From positions 411,477 through 475,476 of the forward strand of contig JAFEBI010000011.1 of the NCBI GenBank assembly GCA_018242725.1: a stretch of DNA of 64,000 nucleotides. Direction: 5' to 3'. Source of the DNA: Nitrospira sp. GTDB lineage: Bacteria; Nitrospirota; Nitrospiria; Nitrospirales; Nitrospiraceae. The translations under genes and the position numbers were made by a program. The notes under the pieces are model-generated. The model saw only the letters and a program-made list of their open reading frames with translations. It was not told where the DNA came from and searched no databases. Positions 1 through 8,742 of the stretch are shown piece by piece (within the stretch, counting starts at the first letter, position 1; each line of letters starts with the position of its first letter).

Positions 1-286
1 AGAGCGTCTGCTTGCCTGACTCAACTTTCGGTTTTCCGAGCGTGGCGGTTGAGTGCATGATTTGCCGTTGAAGATTCGAAAGATCGACGACATCTCCATC
101 GACGAGACCGATTGTACCGATACCAGCCGCAGCGAGATAAAGACCAGCCGGAGACCCCAGGCCACCCGCACCAATCAACAGGACCTTTGCCCGCTTGAGC
201 TTGAGTTGGCCCTTGCCGCCCACATCTTGAAGAATGATGTGTCGGCTGTAGCGTTGAATTTCTGATTCAGAGAGTTCCATGGTCAT
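1..286 (-). CDS. MoeB/ThiF-type adenylyltransferase, N-terminal part (cut by window edge)
   Basis: The gene runs off the left edge, so only about the first 95 residues are visible. They read as the E1-like nucleotide-binding fold: an N-terminal RYSRHIIL motif, the glycine loop [10 protein letters not shown] and the NLQRQ ATP-contact motif. The family adenylates the C-terminal glycine of ubiquitin-like sulfur carriers. Two starts are possible, ATG at 286 or ATG at 280. It is the last visible gene of the minus-strand sulfur cluster, 62 bp below the NIL-domain gene, and is a second homologue of the complete MoeB at 2139-2957. Two E1 enzymes beside two different carriers suggests one enzyme per carrier, which is inference. 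Confidence 0.85.
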   Translation of the reverse strand, partial: MTMELSESEIQRYSRHIILQDVGGKGQLKLKRAKVLLIGAGGLGSPAGLYLAAAGIGTIGLVDGDVVDLSNLQRQIMHSTATLGKPKVESGKQTL

Positions 287-348
287 TTTGTGAAAGATTC
301 TATCGACGTCTGAATGTTACCTTCTTAGTTCTCATGTTTTGCCATCTG

Positions 349-588
349 TTATTCGACGACATTCAATTCAATTGGATCGACGCTGCAGCCCTTTTTCCGC
401 AGGCCTTCGAGCGCGCGCTCGATTTCCGCTGTGTCACCTGAAAATTCGACATCCGCCCAACCCGTTGTGTCGCGCACATCGGCTCGTCTGACGTCGGTGA
501 CGACGTTGTACTCACGGCCAATCTGATAGATGATCGGCTGTCGAATCCCCTCTTCGGGAAAGCGAATATGGAATCGCAAATGCGCCAT
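349..588 (-). CDS. NIL domain protein
   Basis: A 79-residue protein matching a stand-alone NIL domain, the small ferredoxin-like domain also found at the C-terminus of methionine ABC transporter ATPases. The core has alternating strands (HLRFHIRFPEE, ADVEFSGD) ending in a conserved-looking ELNVVE tail. It follows the MoaD-like carrier gene by 2 bp, so the two are almost certainly cotranslated. Stand-alone NIL proteins beside carriers and ThrC are associated with sulfur transfer into homocysteine or methionine in anaerobe-like lineages. The exact role here is inferred from context only. Confidence 0.8.
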   Translation of the reverse strand: MAHLRFHIRFPEEGIRQPIIYQIGREYNVVTDVRRADVRDTTGWADVEFSGDTAEIERALEGLRKKGCSVDPIELNVVE

Positions 589-590
589 GA

Positions 591-863
591 TTATCCTCCC
601 GCGATTGCCGGTACGATCGAGACTTCGTCGCCGGTTTTCAAGGCGGTATCTTTGCCCTTGAGAAAACGGATGTCTTCCTCGTTGACATAGATGTTGACGA
701 ACCGGCGCAGTTCACCGCTCTCGTCGCAGAGGCGGGACTTAATGCCGGGATAGGAGGATTCCAGCGTATTGACCAGATCGGTGATCGAACCGGCTGCGAC
801 GTCGACTTCTCCTTGGTTCTTGGTCAACGGTCTCAGCGGAGTTGGAATGCGGACTTTAATCAT
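591..863 (-). CDS. MoaD/ThiS-family sulfur carrier protein
   Basis: A 90-residue beta-grasp protein that ends in the diglycine VPAIAGG, the hallmark of carriers that are adenylated and converted to a thiocarboxylate. Its ATG overlaps the ThrC stop (ATGA), and the NIL gene starts 2 bp after its stop, so it is embedded in the operon. The C-terminal GG is directly usable without trimming, unlike the second carrier at 3898-4110. Its likely partners are one of the two MoeB-like enzymes. It could alternatively serve molybdopterin synthesis, but no MoaE-like gene is visible nearby. Confidence 0.85.
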   Translation of the reverse strand: MIKVRIPTPLRPLTKNQGEVDVAAGSITDLVNTLESSYPGIKSRLCDESGELRRFVNIYVNEEDIRFLKGKDTALKTGDEVSIVPAIAGG

Positions 864-2110
864 GACTCACCACCACCATTTTTTCCGAGTTTGAAGTTTT
901 TCTCGAAGGCAACGAGACTGGGTTGAATACGGGTCGGCCGACCAACGGCATCGATCACCGCTTCCTGCGTTTTGAGCCCATTTCCCGTAATATAGGCGAC
1001 CGTCACCTCGTTTTTCTTGATGATCCCTTGCTTGACCAGCTTCTTCAGGACACCAATCGTGACCCCACCGGCTGTTTCTGCAAAGATGCCCTCGGTCTGG
1101 GCCAATAGCTGGATACCTTCCACCACTTCTTCATCCGTCACCATGTCCATGGCCCCTTTACTCTCGGCCGTGGTCTTGAGTGCGTAATAGCCATCCGCCG
1201 GATTACCGATCGCAAGCGATTTGGCGATCGTCTTAGGTTTGACCGGCTTGAAGAAGTCACGACCGGCCTTAAAGGCCGTCGAGATCGGCGAGCAGCCTTC
1301 TGCCTGGGCGCCGTTGATCTTGGTGCGCACTTCGTCGATCAACCCGACATACTTCATTTCATGCAGGCCCTTCCAGATTTTCGTCAGCAGTGAACCTGAA
1401 GCCATGGGGATGACGACTTGATCAGGTGTCTTCCATCCCAATTGTTCGACCGTCTCAAAGGCCAGGGTCTTGGAGCCTTCGGCGTAGTAGGGACGGATGT
1501 TGATATTCACAAAGGCCCAGCCATGTTCGCCTGCGATCTCACTGCACAGCCGGTTGACGTCGTCATAGTTCCCTTCCACCTCAACGACGTGCGGCTTATA
1601 GATGAGGTTGCCGAGCACTTTGGCTGCTTCCAGGTCGCCTGGGATGAACACATAGCAATGCAGATTCGCGGAGGCTGCGTGGGCCGACACCGAGTTGGCT
1701 AAGTTGCCGGTCGAGGCACAGGCCACGGTTTCAAAGCCGAGCTCTCGCGCCCTGGTGAGCGCCACGGCGACGACCCGATCTTTGAACGAGAGCGTCGGAT
1801 GATTGACCGTGTCATTCTTAATGTACAGCTCGTCAAGGCCTAGATACGCACCGAGGTTCTTCGCCCGGACCAATGGGGTAAAGCCTGCATGAGGTCCCAC
1901 AAAGTTGGTGCCTTCGACCGGCAACAGATCGAGGTAGCGCCACATACTGTCCGGTCCATCTTCGATCTTCTTGCGCGAAATCGCCTGCTTGATCTCGTCA
2001 TAGTTGTACTTCACTTCCAGCGGGCCGAAGCACATTTCACAGACGTGGATCGCCTTGGTCGGATATTCTTTTCCGCATTCGCGGCATACTAGCGCTTTCA
2101 TCTTGCTCAT
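860..2110 (-). CDS. thrC: Threonine synthase
   Basis: A 416-residue PLP enzyme of the threonine synthase fold. The N-terminus has a four-cysteine zinc-ribbon-like segment (CRECGKEYP...CEMCFG), typical of long bacterial ThrC proteins. The PLP lysine lies in HPTLSFKDR, and the phosphate-binding asparagine/glycine loop is STGNLANS. The enzyme converts O-phosphohomoserine to threonine in the cytoplasm. The start ATG at 2110 is preceded by a GAAGGTGG-like ribosome-binding site. It lies 28 bp after MoeB and overlaps the carrier gene downstream. Its place in a sulfur-carrier operon suggests a link between phosphohomoserine use and homocysteine synthesis, which is inferred. Confidence 0.93.
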   Translation of the reverse strand: MSKMKALVCRECGKEYPTKAIHVCEMCFGPLEVKYNYDEIKQAISRKKIEDGPDSMWRYLDLLPVEGTNFVGPHAGFTPLVRAKNLGAYLGLDELYIKNDTVNHPTLSFKDRVVAVALTRARELGFETVACASTGNLANSVSAHAASANLHCYVFIPGDLEAAKVLGNLIYKPHVVEVEGNYDDVNRLCSEIAGEHGWAFVNINIRPYYAEGSKTLAFETVEQLGWKTPDQVVIPMASGSLLTKIWKGLHEMKYVGLIDEVRTKINGAQAEGCSPISTAFKAGRDFFKPVKPKTIAKSLAIGNPADGYYALKTTAESKGAMDMVTDEEVVEGIQLLAQTEGIFAETAGGVTIGVLKKLVKQGIIKKNEVTVAYITGNGLKTQEAVIDAVGRPTRIQPSLVAFEKNFKLGKNGGGES

Positions 2111-2138
2111 CGTGGTACCACCTTCTCAAATCCTATTC

Positions 2139-2957
2139 CTATGCAGAGGGACGCACGGCACATCCTGCATAGGGATCCCCATCGTCAAACAGCTCGGTAA
2201 TCGTCGGATGCTCCCCGCAGAGTGCGCAATTCGGGTTTCGGCGGACTTTGATTTCGCGGAACTGCGTTTTCCTGGCATCGAAGTCCAGCATGCGGTCGGT
2301 CAACGGTCGTCCAATGCCGAGGACCAGTTTCAAGGCTTCCGTAGCTTGGATCGTCCCGATAATGCCAGCCAAGACGCCGATCACGCCGGCTTCCTGGCAG
2401 GAGGCGACGAGGCCAGGCGGCGGAGGCGCCTTGAACACGCAACGGTAGCAGGCCGACTTCTTCGGGATGATGGTTGTGACACGTCCGTCGAATCGGAGAA
2501 TGCCACCATGGACGAGCGGTTTGTTCGCGAAAAAGCAGGCATCGTTGATCAGAAACTTGGCCGGAAAATTATCCACGCCGTCGATGACGACATCGTAGTC
2601 GTTGAATATTTTGAGCGCGTTGCCGGCGGTGAGGCGCTCTTCGTACATCGAGACAGACACATCGGGATTTAACGCCTGAATCTTTTCCTTACCTGAGAGT
2701 ACCTTGGAGCGCCCCACGTCGGGCGTATGGTGCAGTACCTGGCGCTGCAGGTTGGTGAGGTCCACCACATCGCTGTCGATCAGTCCGATCGTCCCGACGC
2801 CTGCGGCAGCCAAATACAGCGCAGCCGGTGATCCCAGACCTCCGGCACCGACAAGAAGAATGCGGGACTTGGCGATCTTCTTCTGCCCCTTGCCGCCGAC
2901 CTCGGGCAGGAGAATGTGCCGGCTGTAACGATTTATTTGCTCGTCGGTGAATTCCAT
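2139..2957 (-). CDS. moeB: MoeB/ThiF-type sulfur-carrier adenylyltransferase
   Basis: A complete 272-residue E1-like enzyme. Visible motifs are the nucleotide loop [17 protein letters not shown], and two CxxC zinc pairs (CYRCVF and CALCGE). It has no C-terminal rhodanese domain, so it is of the short MoeB/ThiF type. The reaction is ATP-dependent adenylation of a carrier C-terminal glycine, which allows thiocarboxylate formation. It starts 14 bp after the cysteine synthase stop. Together with the flanking carriers and CysK-like enzyme it fits carrier-dependent cysteine synthesis like the CysO/CysM route described in actinobacteria. That assignment is by analogy. Confidence 0.9.
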   Translation of the reverse strand: MEFTDEQINRYSRHILLPEVGGKGQKKIAKSRILLVGAGGLGSPAALYLAAAGVGTIGLIDSDVVDLTNLQRQVLHHTPDVGRSKVLSGKEKIQALNPDVSVSMYEERLTAGNALKIFNDYDVVIDGVDNFPAKFLINDACFFANKPLVHGGILRFDGRVTTIIPKKSACYRCVFKAPPPPGLVASCQEAGVIGVLAGIIGTIQATEALKLVLGIGRPLTDRMLDFDARKTQFREIKVRRNPNCALCGEHPTITELFDDGDPYAGCAVRPSA

Positions 2958-2971
2958 CTTAATCAGCGTTC

Positions 2972-3901
2972 TTATATATTGAAATACTTTTCGATACTGA
3001 TATAGCGTTCGCCGGTGTCACAGAGGATGGTCACGACGTTCTTGCCCGGTCCCAGTTCATCGGCTATCTTCTGCGCTGCGAATACATTGGCCCCGGCAGA
3101 GATGCCCACCAACAGACCTTCCTTCTTCGAGAGCTGTTTGGCGGTCTGATAGGCCTCGTCATCCGTGACGGTGACTACGCGGTCGAGTATTTTCCGATTG
3201 AGGACCCTAGGAATGAAGCCAGCTCCGATCCCTTGGATCTTGTGCGGTCCTGGATCACCGCCGGACAGTACCGGTGATGTCGCTGGTTCCACCGCGATCA
3301 CTTTCACACTCGAATTCCGCTCTTTAAAGAGCTCACCACATCCCGTAATGGTCCCGCCGGTTCCGACTGCGGCTACGAAGGCGTCGATCTTTCCTCCGAG
3401 CGCGTCCCAGATCTCCACCGCCGTCGTCATCTTATGCATCGACGGGTTGGCTGGGTTCGAGAATTGATCCGGCATGAAGTACGACGGATTTTGAGCCAAG
3501 ATGCTTTCCGCTTCCTTGATAGATCCCTTCATCCCTTCCCAGGCAGGTGTCAGGACAAGCTGTGCGCCATACGACGACAATAAGCTGGCCCGCTCCATGC
3601 TCATGCTCTCCGGCATGACGAGGATCAACTTGTATCCGCGAACCGCTGCGACGAGGGCCAGTCCGATTCCTGTGTTGCCGCTGGTCGGCTCCACGATGGT
3701 GCCACCCGGCTTGAGCTTCCCTTGCCGCTCCGCCTCATTGATCATGTTGAGGCAGATTCGGTCCTTGACGCTCCCCCCGGGATTGAAAAATTCGACTTTC
3801 CCGTAGATCGTGGCGGAACCTTCTTTCGAGAGACGGTTCAATCGCACGAGAGGAGTTTTGCCGATCAGTTCCGTGATATCGTGGTGCAAGGTCGTGCTCA
3901 C
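2972..3901 (-). CDS. cysK: Cysteine synthase (CysK/CysM family)
   Basis: A 309-residue PLP-dependent beta-replacement enzyme, near the usual family length. The PLP lysine is in NPGGSVKDR, the substrate loop is EPTSGNTGIG, and the phosphate loop is GTGGTITG. It makes cysteine from an activated serine and sulfide or a carrier thiocarboxylate. The ATG overlaps the stop of the small ThiS-like carrier by four bases (ATGA), so carrier and enzyme are translationally coupled. This favours a CysM-like enzyme that takes sulfur from the carrier. The sequence alone does not separate CysK from CysM substrate preference. Confidence 0.9.
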   Translation of the reverse strand: MSTTLHHDITELIGKTPLVRLNRLSKEGSATIYGKVEFFNPGGSVKDRICLNMINEAERQGKLKPGGTIVEPTSGNTGIGLALVAAVRGYKLILVMPESMSMERASLLSSYGAQLVLTPAWEGMKGSIKEAESILAQNPSYFMPDQFSNPANPSMHKMTTAVEIWDALGGKIDAFVAAVGTGGTITGCGELFKERNSSVKVIAVEPATSPVLSGGDPGPHKIQGIGAGFIPRVLNRKILDRVVTVTDDEAYQTAKQLSKKEGLLVGISAGANVFAAQKIADELGPGKNVVTILCDTGERYISIEKYFNI

Positions 3902-4110
3902 CGACCGCCTCCCATGTAGAAGAGGAACTCGACATGGTCCCCTTCATTGAGGTGGGTCGTGGCCAGATGGTCACGATCCAAGACTTTATCGTTCACTTCG
4001 ACGGCGACCATCTGCGGTTCGATGTTCTTGGTCTTAAGTAAATCGAGGACGGTTCCGCCCGTGACCTCTTCAGGCTTTCCATTGATTTTGACCTGCACGG
4101 ATTCTCCCAA
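3898..4110 (-). CDS. ThiS-like sulfur carrier with GGGR tail
   Basis: A 70-residue beta-grasp protein, first gene of the minus-strand sulfur cluster. It resembles ThiS (start VQVKINGKPEEV, end EFLFYMGGGR). The chain finishes with an extra arginine after the glycines. Carriers with residues beyond GG normally need a JAMM-type protease to expose the diglycine. No such protease gene lies in the visible part of the cluster, though it could lie left of the window. Coupling to the cysteine synthase by an ATGA overlap points to cysteine rather than thiamine synthesis. Confidence 0.85.
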   Translation of the reverse strand: MGESVQVKINGKPEEVTGGTVLDLLKTKNIEPQMVAVEVNDKVLDRDHLATTHLNEGDHVEFLFYMGGGR

Positions 4111-4334
4111 GTTGGCTTAGAGATTAAAGAATTTCGAACGTAACAAAGGCAGGCGCTGCTTGTCAAGGCTGCGTCATGCATGATGAGAGACCGGAAGCCG
4201 CAAAAGGATTCACACGTCTACGCCGGAAGCCGGCGTCTCCCCTTGGCTGGTGACAAACAACCGATTATCCTGAGCGGACTGCTTGACTTTAGATCCGCCT
4301 CATCGCCACTATGCCGAGGATTAGGAATGCTGGA

Positions 4335-4712
4335 ATGTGGAAAAAGAATTTTCTGTTTCGCGCCGCAGAGTCAACGCCACTTGCCGAGTCTGAGAACGAG
4401 CTGTTCCACGATACGGAACCAGCCTTAGACAGCGCCGGTCTGGTTCTGGACAAGTTCCTCTCTGTGTGGGTTCAGGGGGATGGGACCGAAGAGCAGCCGT
4501 CAGCCTACACGAGCCTCTATGTGCGAACCGCGATGCTGGATGTGAAAAAACACATCAGTCTTTTGCAGCCGCTTCAAGGACGTTCTCATCAGATCAAACA
4601 GTTACTCACGCCGGACCAAAAACAGTTTCTTCGCCAATGGCTTCAGGTTCAAGCCCCACAGGCCTGGGAGTCCTCAGACGATCACTTTCACGATCTCTTT
4701 GAGCTGGAATGA
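4335..4712 (+). CDS. Hypothetical protein upstream of the PLD-like gene
   Basis: A 125-residue soluble protein that I do not recognise. It has an acidic, proline-containing N-terminal half and a helical C-terminal half rich in Gln and Leu (LLTPDQKQFLRQWLQ). No signal peptide or cysteine motif is visible. The start is uncertain: ATG at 4335 has an AGGAA-like site upstream, and an in-frame ATG at 4311 would add eight residues. Its stop overlaps the start of the next gene (ATGA), which is the best evidence that it is translated, and ties it to the phospholipase-D-like protein. Confidence 0.6.
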   Translation: MWKKNFLFRAAESTPLAESENELFHDTEPALDSAGLVLDKFLSVWVQGDGTEEQPSAYTSLYVRTAMLDVKKHISLLQPLQGRSHQIKQLLTPDQKQFLRQWLQVQAPQAWESSDDHFHDLFELE

Positions 4713-5272
4713 TCCGGCCGTCACTGTTCCCTTTATTCATGCGATGCTTCCGGTTGGTTTCCGTCGTGCTGCTGGTCGCTGTTCTGTGTGGGCCCGGCAG
4801 AACGGTTTCGGCCGCAACGGTAGAGGTCTGGTATGGCCCAGAGGATAGGCCACTTGAACATCTTGTTCGAGTGTATGATCGTGCCAAACGCTACATCTAT
4901 GTCGCGAGCTATGGGTTCACGTCGCCACTCTCGGTGAGGGCATTGGTCGAAGCCTCACGTCGGGGTGTCGAAGTTCGGATCCTGACGGATCGAGAACGTC
5001 TCAACGATCCGAAGCAACGAGCGGCTCTCTCAGCGTTGCGTGAGGCCGGGATCTCAATCAGGATCAATCAACACGACAGCCTCATGCATCTGAAGCAAGT
5101 CGTGGTCGATGATGAGATCAATACGAGCGGTTCGATGAATCAGACGACCAGTGGAAATCAGTACAACGACGAACGGCTGGATGTCATCAGAGACCATGCC
5201 ATCACCGTGAAAGCCCGGGAAAAGTTTCTGGCACTGTGGAAAGACCAAGAACGATTCCGGGAGTGGAAATAG
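4709..5272 (+). CDS. Phospholipase-D-like (single-HKD) secreted protein
   Basis: A 187-residue protein with an N-terminal hydrophobic signal peptide (about residues 10-35, ending near VSAAT) and one PLD domain. The HxK(x)4D motif reads HLKQVVVD, followed by the family GS...N pattern (SGSMNQTT). Single-HKD proteins of this size act as dimers and include Nuc-type nucleases. The signal peptide indicates an envelope or external location. The substrate (nucleic acid or phospholipid) cannot be told from sequence. Its ATG overlaps the stop of the upstream hypothetical gene. Confidence 0.85.
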   Translation: MIRPSLFPLFMRCFRLVSVVLLVAVLCGPGRTVSAATVEVWYGPEDRPLEHLVRVYDRAKRYIYVASYGFTSPLSVRALVEASRRGVEVRILTDRERLNDPKQRAALSALREAGISIRINQHDSLMHLKQVVVDDEINTSGSMNQTTSGNQYNDERLDVIRDHAITVKAREKFLALWKDQERFREWK

Positions 5273-5321
5273 CGGGAAAGTTGGAGGTAAGGTGGCGCTG
5301 TGTCTGCGTGGTTGAGGAACG

Positions 5322-6593
5322 ATGGTTGAAGAAACCGACATTGCCGTCGTGGGAGCCGGTGGCGGCGGAGCCGTGCTGGCTCTTGCGTTGGCGCAGAAGG
5401 GGATCAAGACGATTGTCTTGGAGCAGGCACCGGGCCCGCCACAGGGATTGCGAGGAGAAATTCTCCAGCCGAACGGACAACACGTCCTCGATCGTTTGGG
5501 TCTGTTGAATAAGCTGCCGGGATCGTCCACGCGGACGGTGCACAAGTTTCATTTTTGCCGAGTCGGTGGTCAACGGCTCTGCACCATCGACTATCGCGAC
5601 TTGCCGCCTCCGTATAATCAGGCGGTGGTGACGCTGCCGAATGTCGCCCATCATGCCATTGTGGACGCAGTCGAACGAGAACCCTCCGTCTCCTTGCGGT
5701 ATCGAGCAACCTTTACCGGGTTGCTTCGCGAATATGGACGAGTGGTTGGCTTGACCGCCAAGCAGGGAGACCAGGAGCGGACGATCAAGGCGAAGGTGGT
5801 GGTGGGGGCTGATGGTGCTTTTTCGAAAGTTCGCGAAGCCTTGCAGATCTCGGCTGATCTCTATCTCTACCCACAGGGGTATTTGATTGCGCTGTTGGAT
5901 GCGGCGATTCCCATGGGTGAAGCGAAGTATTTTGTGGGAAAGCGAACGATTCTTGGGTTGTTCCCCGCTGCTGGGGATAAGGTCTATGCCTTCTATATGA
6001 TTAAGACCGGTTCGTATGATCAGGTGAAAGAGAAAGGCATTCCCACGCTGCAGAACGCCTGGAGCGCAATCGATCCGGCCAGTGAGCCGATATTTCGGAC
6101 ATTGACTGATTGGAAACAGACGGCCTTTTTACCGACTGGGCGGGTTCGGACTCCCACCTGGGTGGCCGATGGGGCGGTCTTGATCGGGGATGCCGCACAT
6201 GCGATGAACCCGCACGCGTCTCAAGGACGCATGCAGGCGATGGTGGATGCCATGACGCTGGCCGATCTGTTGCCGGAATGTCTCGCGACGAACGACTATT
6301 CCGCCGCCACACTCAAGCGCTATGAAGAGTCACGACGACCTCACGTTGCGATGCTGCAAAAACTGGCCGATGAACAGGTGCTCTTTTGGAACACGGCCAA
6401 CCCCATCATTGGTTTTCTTCGGGACCGGGTGTTCAGCACATTGGACCGCAATGCGCGCCTCCGCTATCGAGTCTTATCGACGACAGCGGGGCTTCGTAAG
6501 GACCCTCCGTTCGGCATGTTGGATCGCCTGATGGCGGCAGGATTCCTTCCAGACCCTTCCGGTCGCGACATGGCGGTGGGAGGCATCCGGTAA
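5322..6593 (+). CDS. FAD-dependent monooxygenase (UbiH/PHBH family)
   Basis: A 423-residue flavoprotein of the aromatic-ring/quinone hydroxylase family. The N-terminal dinucleotide motif is GAGGGGAVLALALAQKG. The DG motif appears as VVGADGAFSKVR, and the GD motif as VLIGDAAHAMNPHASQG. These are the three diagnostic FAD signatures. Such enzymes use NAD(P)H and oxygen to hydroxylate aromatic or isoprenoid substrates; no substrate can be assigned here. The next gene starts 4 bp after the stop, so the two are probably cotranscribed. Confidence 0.88.
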   Translation: MVEETDIAVVGAGGGGAVLALALAQKGIKTIVLEQAPGPPQGLRGEILQPNGQHVLDRLGLLNKLPGSSTRTVHKFHFCRVGGQRLCTIDYRDLPPPYNQAVVTLPNVAHHAIVDAVEREPSVSLRYRATFTGLLREYGRVVGLTAKQGDQERTIKAKVVVGADGAFSKVREALQISADLYLYPQGYLIALLDAAIPMGEAKYFVGKRTILGLFPAAGDKVYAFYMIKTGSYDQVKEKGIPTLQNAWSAIDPASEPIFRTLTDWKQTAFLPTGRVRTPTWVADGAVLIGDAAHAMNPHASQGRMQAMVDAMTLADLLPECLATNDYSAATLKRYEESRRPHVAMLQKLADEQVLFWNTANPIIGFLRDRVFSTLDRNARLRYRVLSTTAGLRKDPPFGMLDRLMAAGFLPDPSGRDMAVGGIR

Positions 6594-6597
6594 GGAT

Positions 6598-7350
6598 ATG
6601 CATTCGGTTGATTGGACCATAGATGGATTGCCGGAAGAGACGCACAAGCTCTTGCGAACCTATGTGAAGGATGTCACCAAGGTCTATGAATCTGAGCTGG
6701 AAGGCATCATCCTCTACGGCAGCGCGGTGAGAGGGGAGTTTTTACCTGGCCGCTCCAATCTCAATCTCATCTTGATCATGTCGTCCTACGACCTTGCCGC
6801 GTTAAAAAAGTATGACAGTCTGCACAAGCGGTGGAGTAAGGACCATGTGGTCGTACCCTTGTTCTTGACGGTCGATGACATCCAATCCGCCTCCATGGCT
6901 TTTCCGCTGGAGTACCACGACATCCATGATTGCCGGCGGTTGCTGTGGGGGCAAGATCCCTTTGTGGGGCTCAAAATCGATGCTCGTTACTTGGGTGCTG
7001 AAGTGCTCCAGGCCTTGCGTGGAAATCTGCTCCGGCTCAGGCAGCGACTGGTGGAAGGTCGAAGCACCGAAGAGGCCATCACCATTCTCTTGGCCCTTTC
7101 GATCACCGCACTCCTTCCGGCTCTTCGAGGCTTGCAGCGGCTGCTCGGGCGACCGGTCCTTTCCCACGGAGAGCCGTTGCTGAAGGATATTGAAACGACT
7201 CTCGCTATTGATCTGACCGGTCTTCACGATGCGCTGCTGCTCAAGCGAGGGCAGATCTCGCCGGGGCAGAAAGAGACTCCTCGGCTCATGGATCGTTATC
7301 TTGAAGGCCTCACTAGACTTGTCTCAGCTGCAGAGGCCCGCACTAGGTGA
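6598..7350 (+). CDS. Nucleotidyltransferase-fold protein with altered active site
   Basis: A 250-residue protein whose N-terminus has the minimal nucleotidyltransferase motif (ILYGSAVRGEFLPGRSN). In active members the motif continues S-D-x-D with two metal-binding aspartates. Here it reads RSNLNLIL, so both positions are Asn. The remainder is mainly helical and resembles the helical partner of such enzymes. It is therefore likely a non-catalytic relative, or acts on something else. It starts 4 bp after the monooxygenase and overlaps the TPM gene by a few bases, so it belongs to a compact operon. Confidence 0.75.
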   Translation: MHSVDWTIDGLPEETHKLLRTYVKDVTKVYESELEGIILYGSAVRGEFLPGRSNLNLILIMSSYDLAALKKYDSLHKRWSKDHVVVPLFLTVDDIQSASMAFPLEYHDIHDCRRLLWGQDPFVGLKIDARYLGAEVLQALRGNLLRLRQRLVEGRSTEEAITILLALSITALLPALRGLQRLLGRPVLSHGEPLLKDIETTLAIDLTGLHDALLLKRGQISPGQKETPRLMDRYLEGLTRLVSAAEARTR

Positions 7351-8102
7351 TGGTGACAGCATTTATGAAGCACCTGATGGCAGCTGTGTTGATCAGCTTA
7401 CTCTTTCTGTCGTCGGCAACCGTTTCGCAGGCTTCATTGTATGATCGACCGAAAGAACGGGTTCCGCTTCCGAGCCCAATCGGTTATGTCAGCGATCATG
7501 GGCAGGTCGTCGAGCGGGAGTGGAAAGACCGCATCCGATCCGTCTGCACCGATCTCGAAAAGAAGAGTGGTGTGGAGATGGTGATCGTCACGGTGCCGAG
7601 CATCAAACCCTATCCCTCCGCCAAGGAATATGCAGATGCCCTGTACGCAAAATGGCAGATCGGCTCGACGCAGCAGGAACATGGATTGATGGTATTGGTG
7701 GCGGTGCAGGAGCGTCAGGCGGCGATGACCTTGGGGCGCCAAATGCTGCCTGCTATTACACCCGACATCAGAAACGAAATCAGTCGTCAGTATCTTCAGC
7801 CTGCGATTGAACGGGGACATTTCGGTGAGGGGCTGTACCGTACTGCGGTGGCGCTGGCGACACCGGCCCAGGAGGTGAGGCTCGAAACTCCGTCACGCCG
7901 TCGCATCAAGGGACTTGGGGTTTGGATTACGCTCGGTACCACCATTGCGGTCGTCGGGTTTTTCTGGTGGCTCAGTCGTCCTGACTTGCGGCATCCCTAT
8001 CGACGGATTCAGCAGGGCGAGTATTGGGGGACCGGCCAAGGTGGCTTCGGCGGCAACTGGGGCGGTTTCGGCGGTGGGACGAGCGGGGAGGGCTATCGAT
8101 AG
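7350..8102 (+). CDS. TPM domain (YgcG-like) membrane-anchored protein
   Basis: About 250 residues: a signal peptide (MKHLMAAVLISLLFLS, cleaved near SQA), a periplasmic TPM domain (about residues 45-165, from VSDHGQVVEREWKDRI), one transmembrane helix (ITLGTTIAVVGFFWWL) and a glycine-rich C-terminal tail (GQGGFGGNWGGFGGG). This layout is typical of TPM proteins of unclear function, some linked to membrane-protein or photosystem repair. The start overlaps the upstream stop: GTG at 7347 and ATG at 7350 are both possible, and ATG at 7365 would begin directly at the signal peptide. Confidence 0.85.
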   Translation: MVTAFMKHLMAAVLISLLFLSSATVSQASLYDRPKERVPLPSPIGYVSDHGQVVEREWKDRIRSVCTDLEKKSGVEMVIVTVPSIKPYPSAKEYADALYAKWQIGSTQQEHGLMVLVAVQERQAAMTLGRQMLPAITPDIRNEISRQYLQPAIERGHFGEGLYRTAVALATPAQEVRLETPSRRRIKGLGVWITLGTTIAVVGFFWWLSRPDLRHPYRRIQQGEYWGTGQGGFGGNWGGFGGGTSGEGYR

Positions 8103-8177
8103 CTCAGTCCTTGTTACCATGAACGTGCCTGCCTTAGATTGCTTTCATCAACTATCTCCTTCAGCTATACTCATGGC

Positions 8178-8450
8178 ATGAAAAAAGGGAGCGTGATCAC
8201 TAGGGTCAATAGCGTCGAGGCCAAGAAGCAATTGGGAGAGATTCTTGCGCGCACCGCGCGCACGAAACGTCGAATCATGGTGACAAGTCGCGGCAAGGAT
8301 GTGGCGGCTGTGGTGCCCATTGAAGATGTGCAGTTGCTTGAAGAGATCGAAGATCGATTGGACCTGGATGATGCCCGTGCAGCGCTGGCAAGTGTGAAGC
8401 GAGAAGGTACGGTCGCCTGGAAAAAAATCAAGCGAGACCTCAGATTATGA
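8178..8450 (+). CDS. Type II antitoxin, Phd/YefM family
   Basis: A 90-residue Phd/YefM-type antitoxin. The N-terminal half (ITRVNSVEAKKQLGEIL) is the usual DNA-binding region, followed by the strand segment RIMVTSRGKDVAAVVPIED. The C-terminus is charged and probably binds the toxin. The ATG at 8178 gives the family N-terminus; a longer reading from 8139 adds non-conserved residues. The RelE-like toxin gene follows after 8 bp. Such antitoxins normally autoregulate the pair; I see no clear operator. Confidence 0.9.
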   Translation: MKKGSVITRVNSVEAKKQLGEILARTARTKRRIMVTSRGKDVAAVVPIEDVQLLEEIEDRLDLDDARAALASVKREGTVAWKKIKRDLRL

Positions 8451-8458
8451 GTTGACCT

Positions 8459-8716
8459 GTGCTCTATCAGATCGAGTTCTCTCGCCAGGCCGACCGTCAG
8501 TTCCGCAACCTGCCATCACAAATTCAACAACGGCTCAGGTCAAGAATCGATTCCCTTGCAATTACGCCGCGCCCTCAAGGATCTGAAAAACTCAGCGGTG
8601 TCGATCAGCTCTACCGGATTCGAGTCGGCGACTATCGCATCATCTATGCAGTGGAAGACAATCGCTTGCTTGTCCTTGTGGTCAAAGTCGGCCATCGCCG
8701 TGAAATCTATCGTTAG
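8459..8716 (+). CDS. RelE/ParE family toxin
   Basis: An 85-residue RelE-superfamily toxin starting with GTG. The pattern is typical: YQIEFSRQADRQFRNLP, then KLSGVDQLYRIRVGDYRIIYAVED, and a C-terminal GHRREIYR. Family members cleave mRNA on the ribosome (RelE) or inhibit gyrase (ParE). The YRIRVGDYRIIY...GHR pattern and Phd/YefM partner favour the RelE ribonuclease type. It lies 8 bp after the antitoxin gene. Confidence 0.9.
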   Translation: MLYQIEFSRQADRQFRNLPSQIQQRLRSRIDSLAITPRPQGSEKLSGVDQLYRIRVGDYRIIYAVEDNRLLVLVVKVGHRREIYR

Positions 8717-8742
8717 TCGTACCTCATAGAGGAGATTGCACA

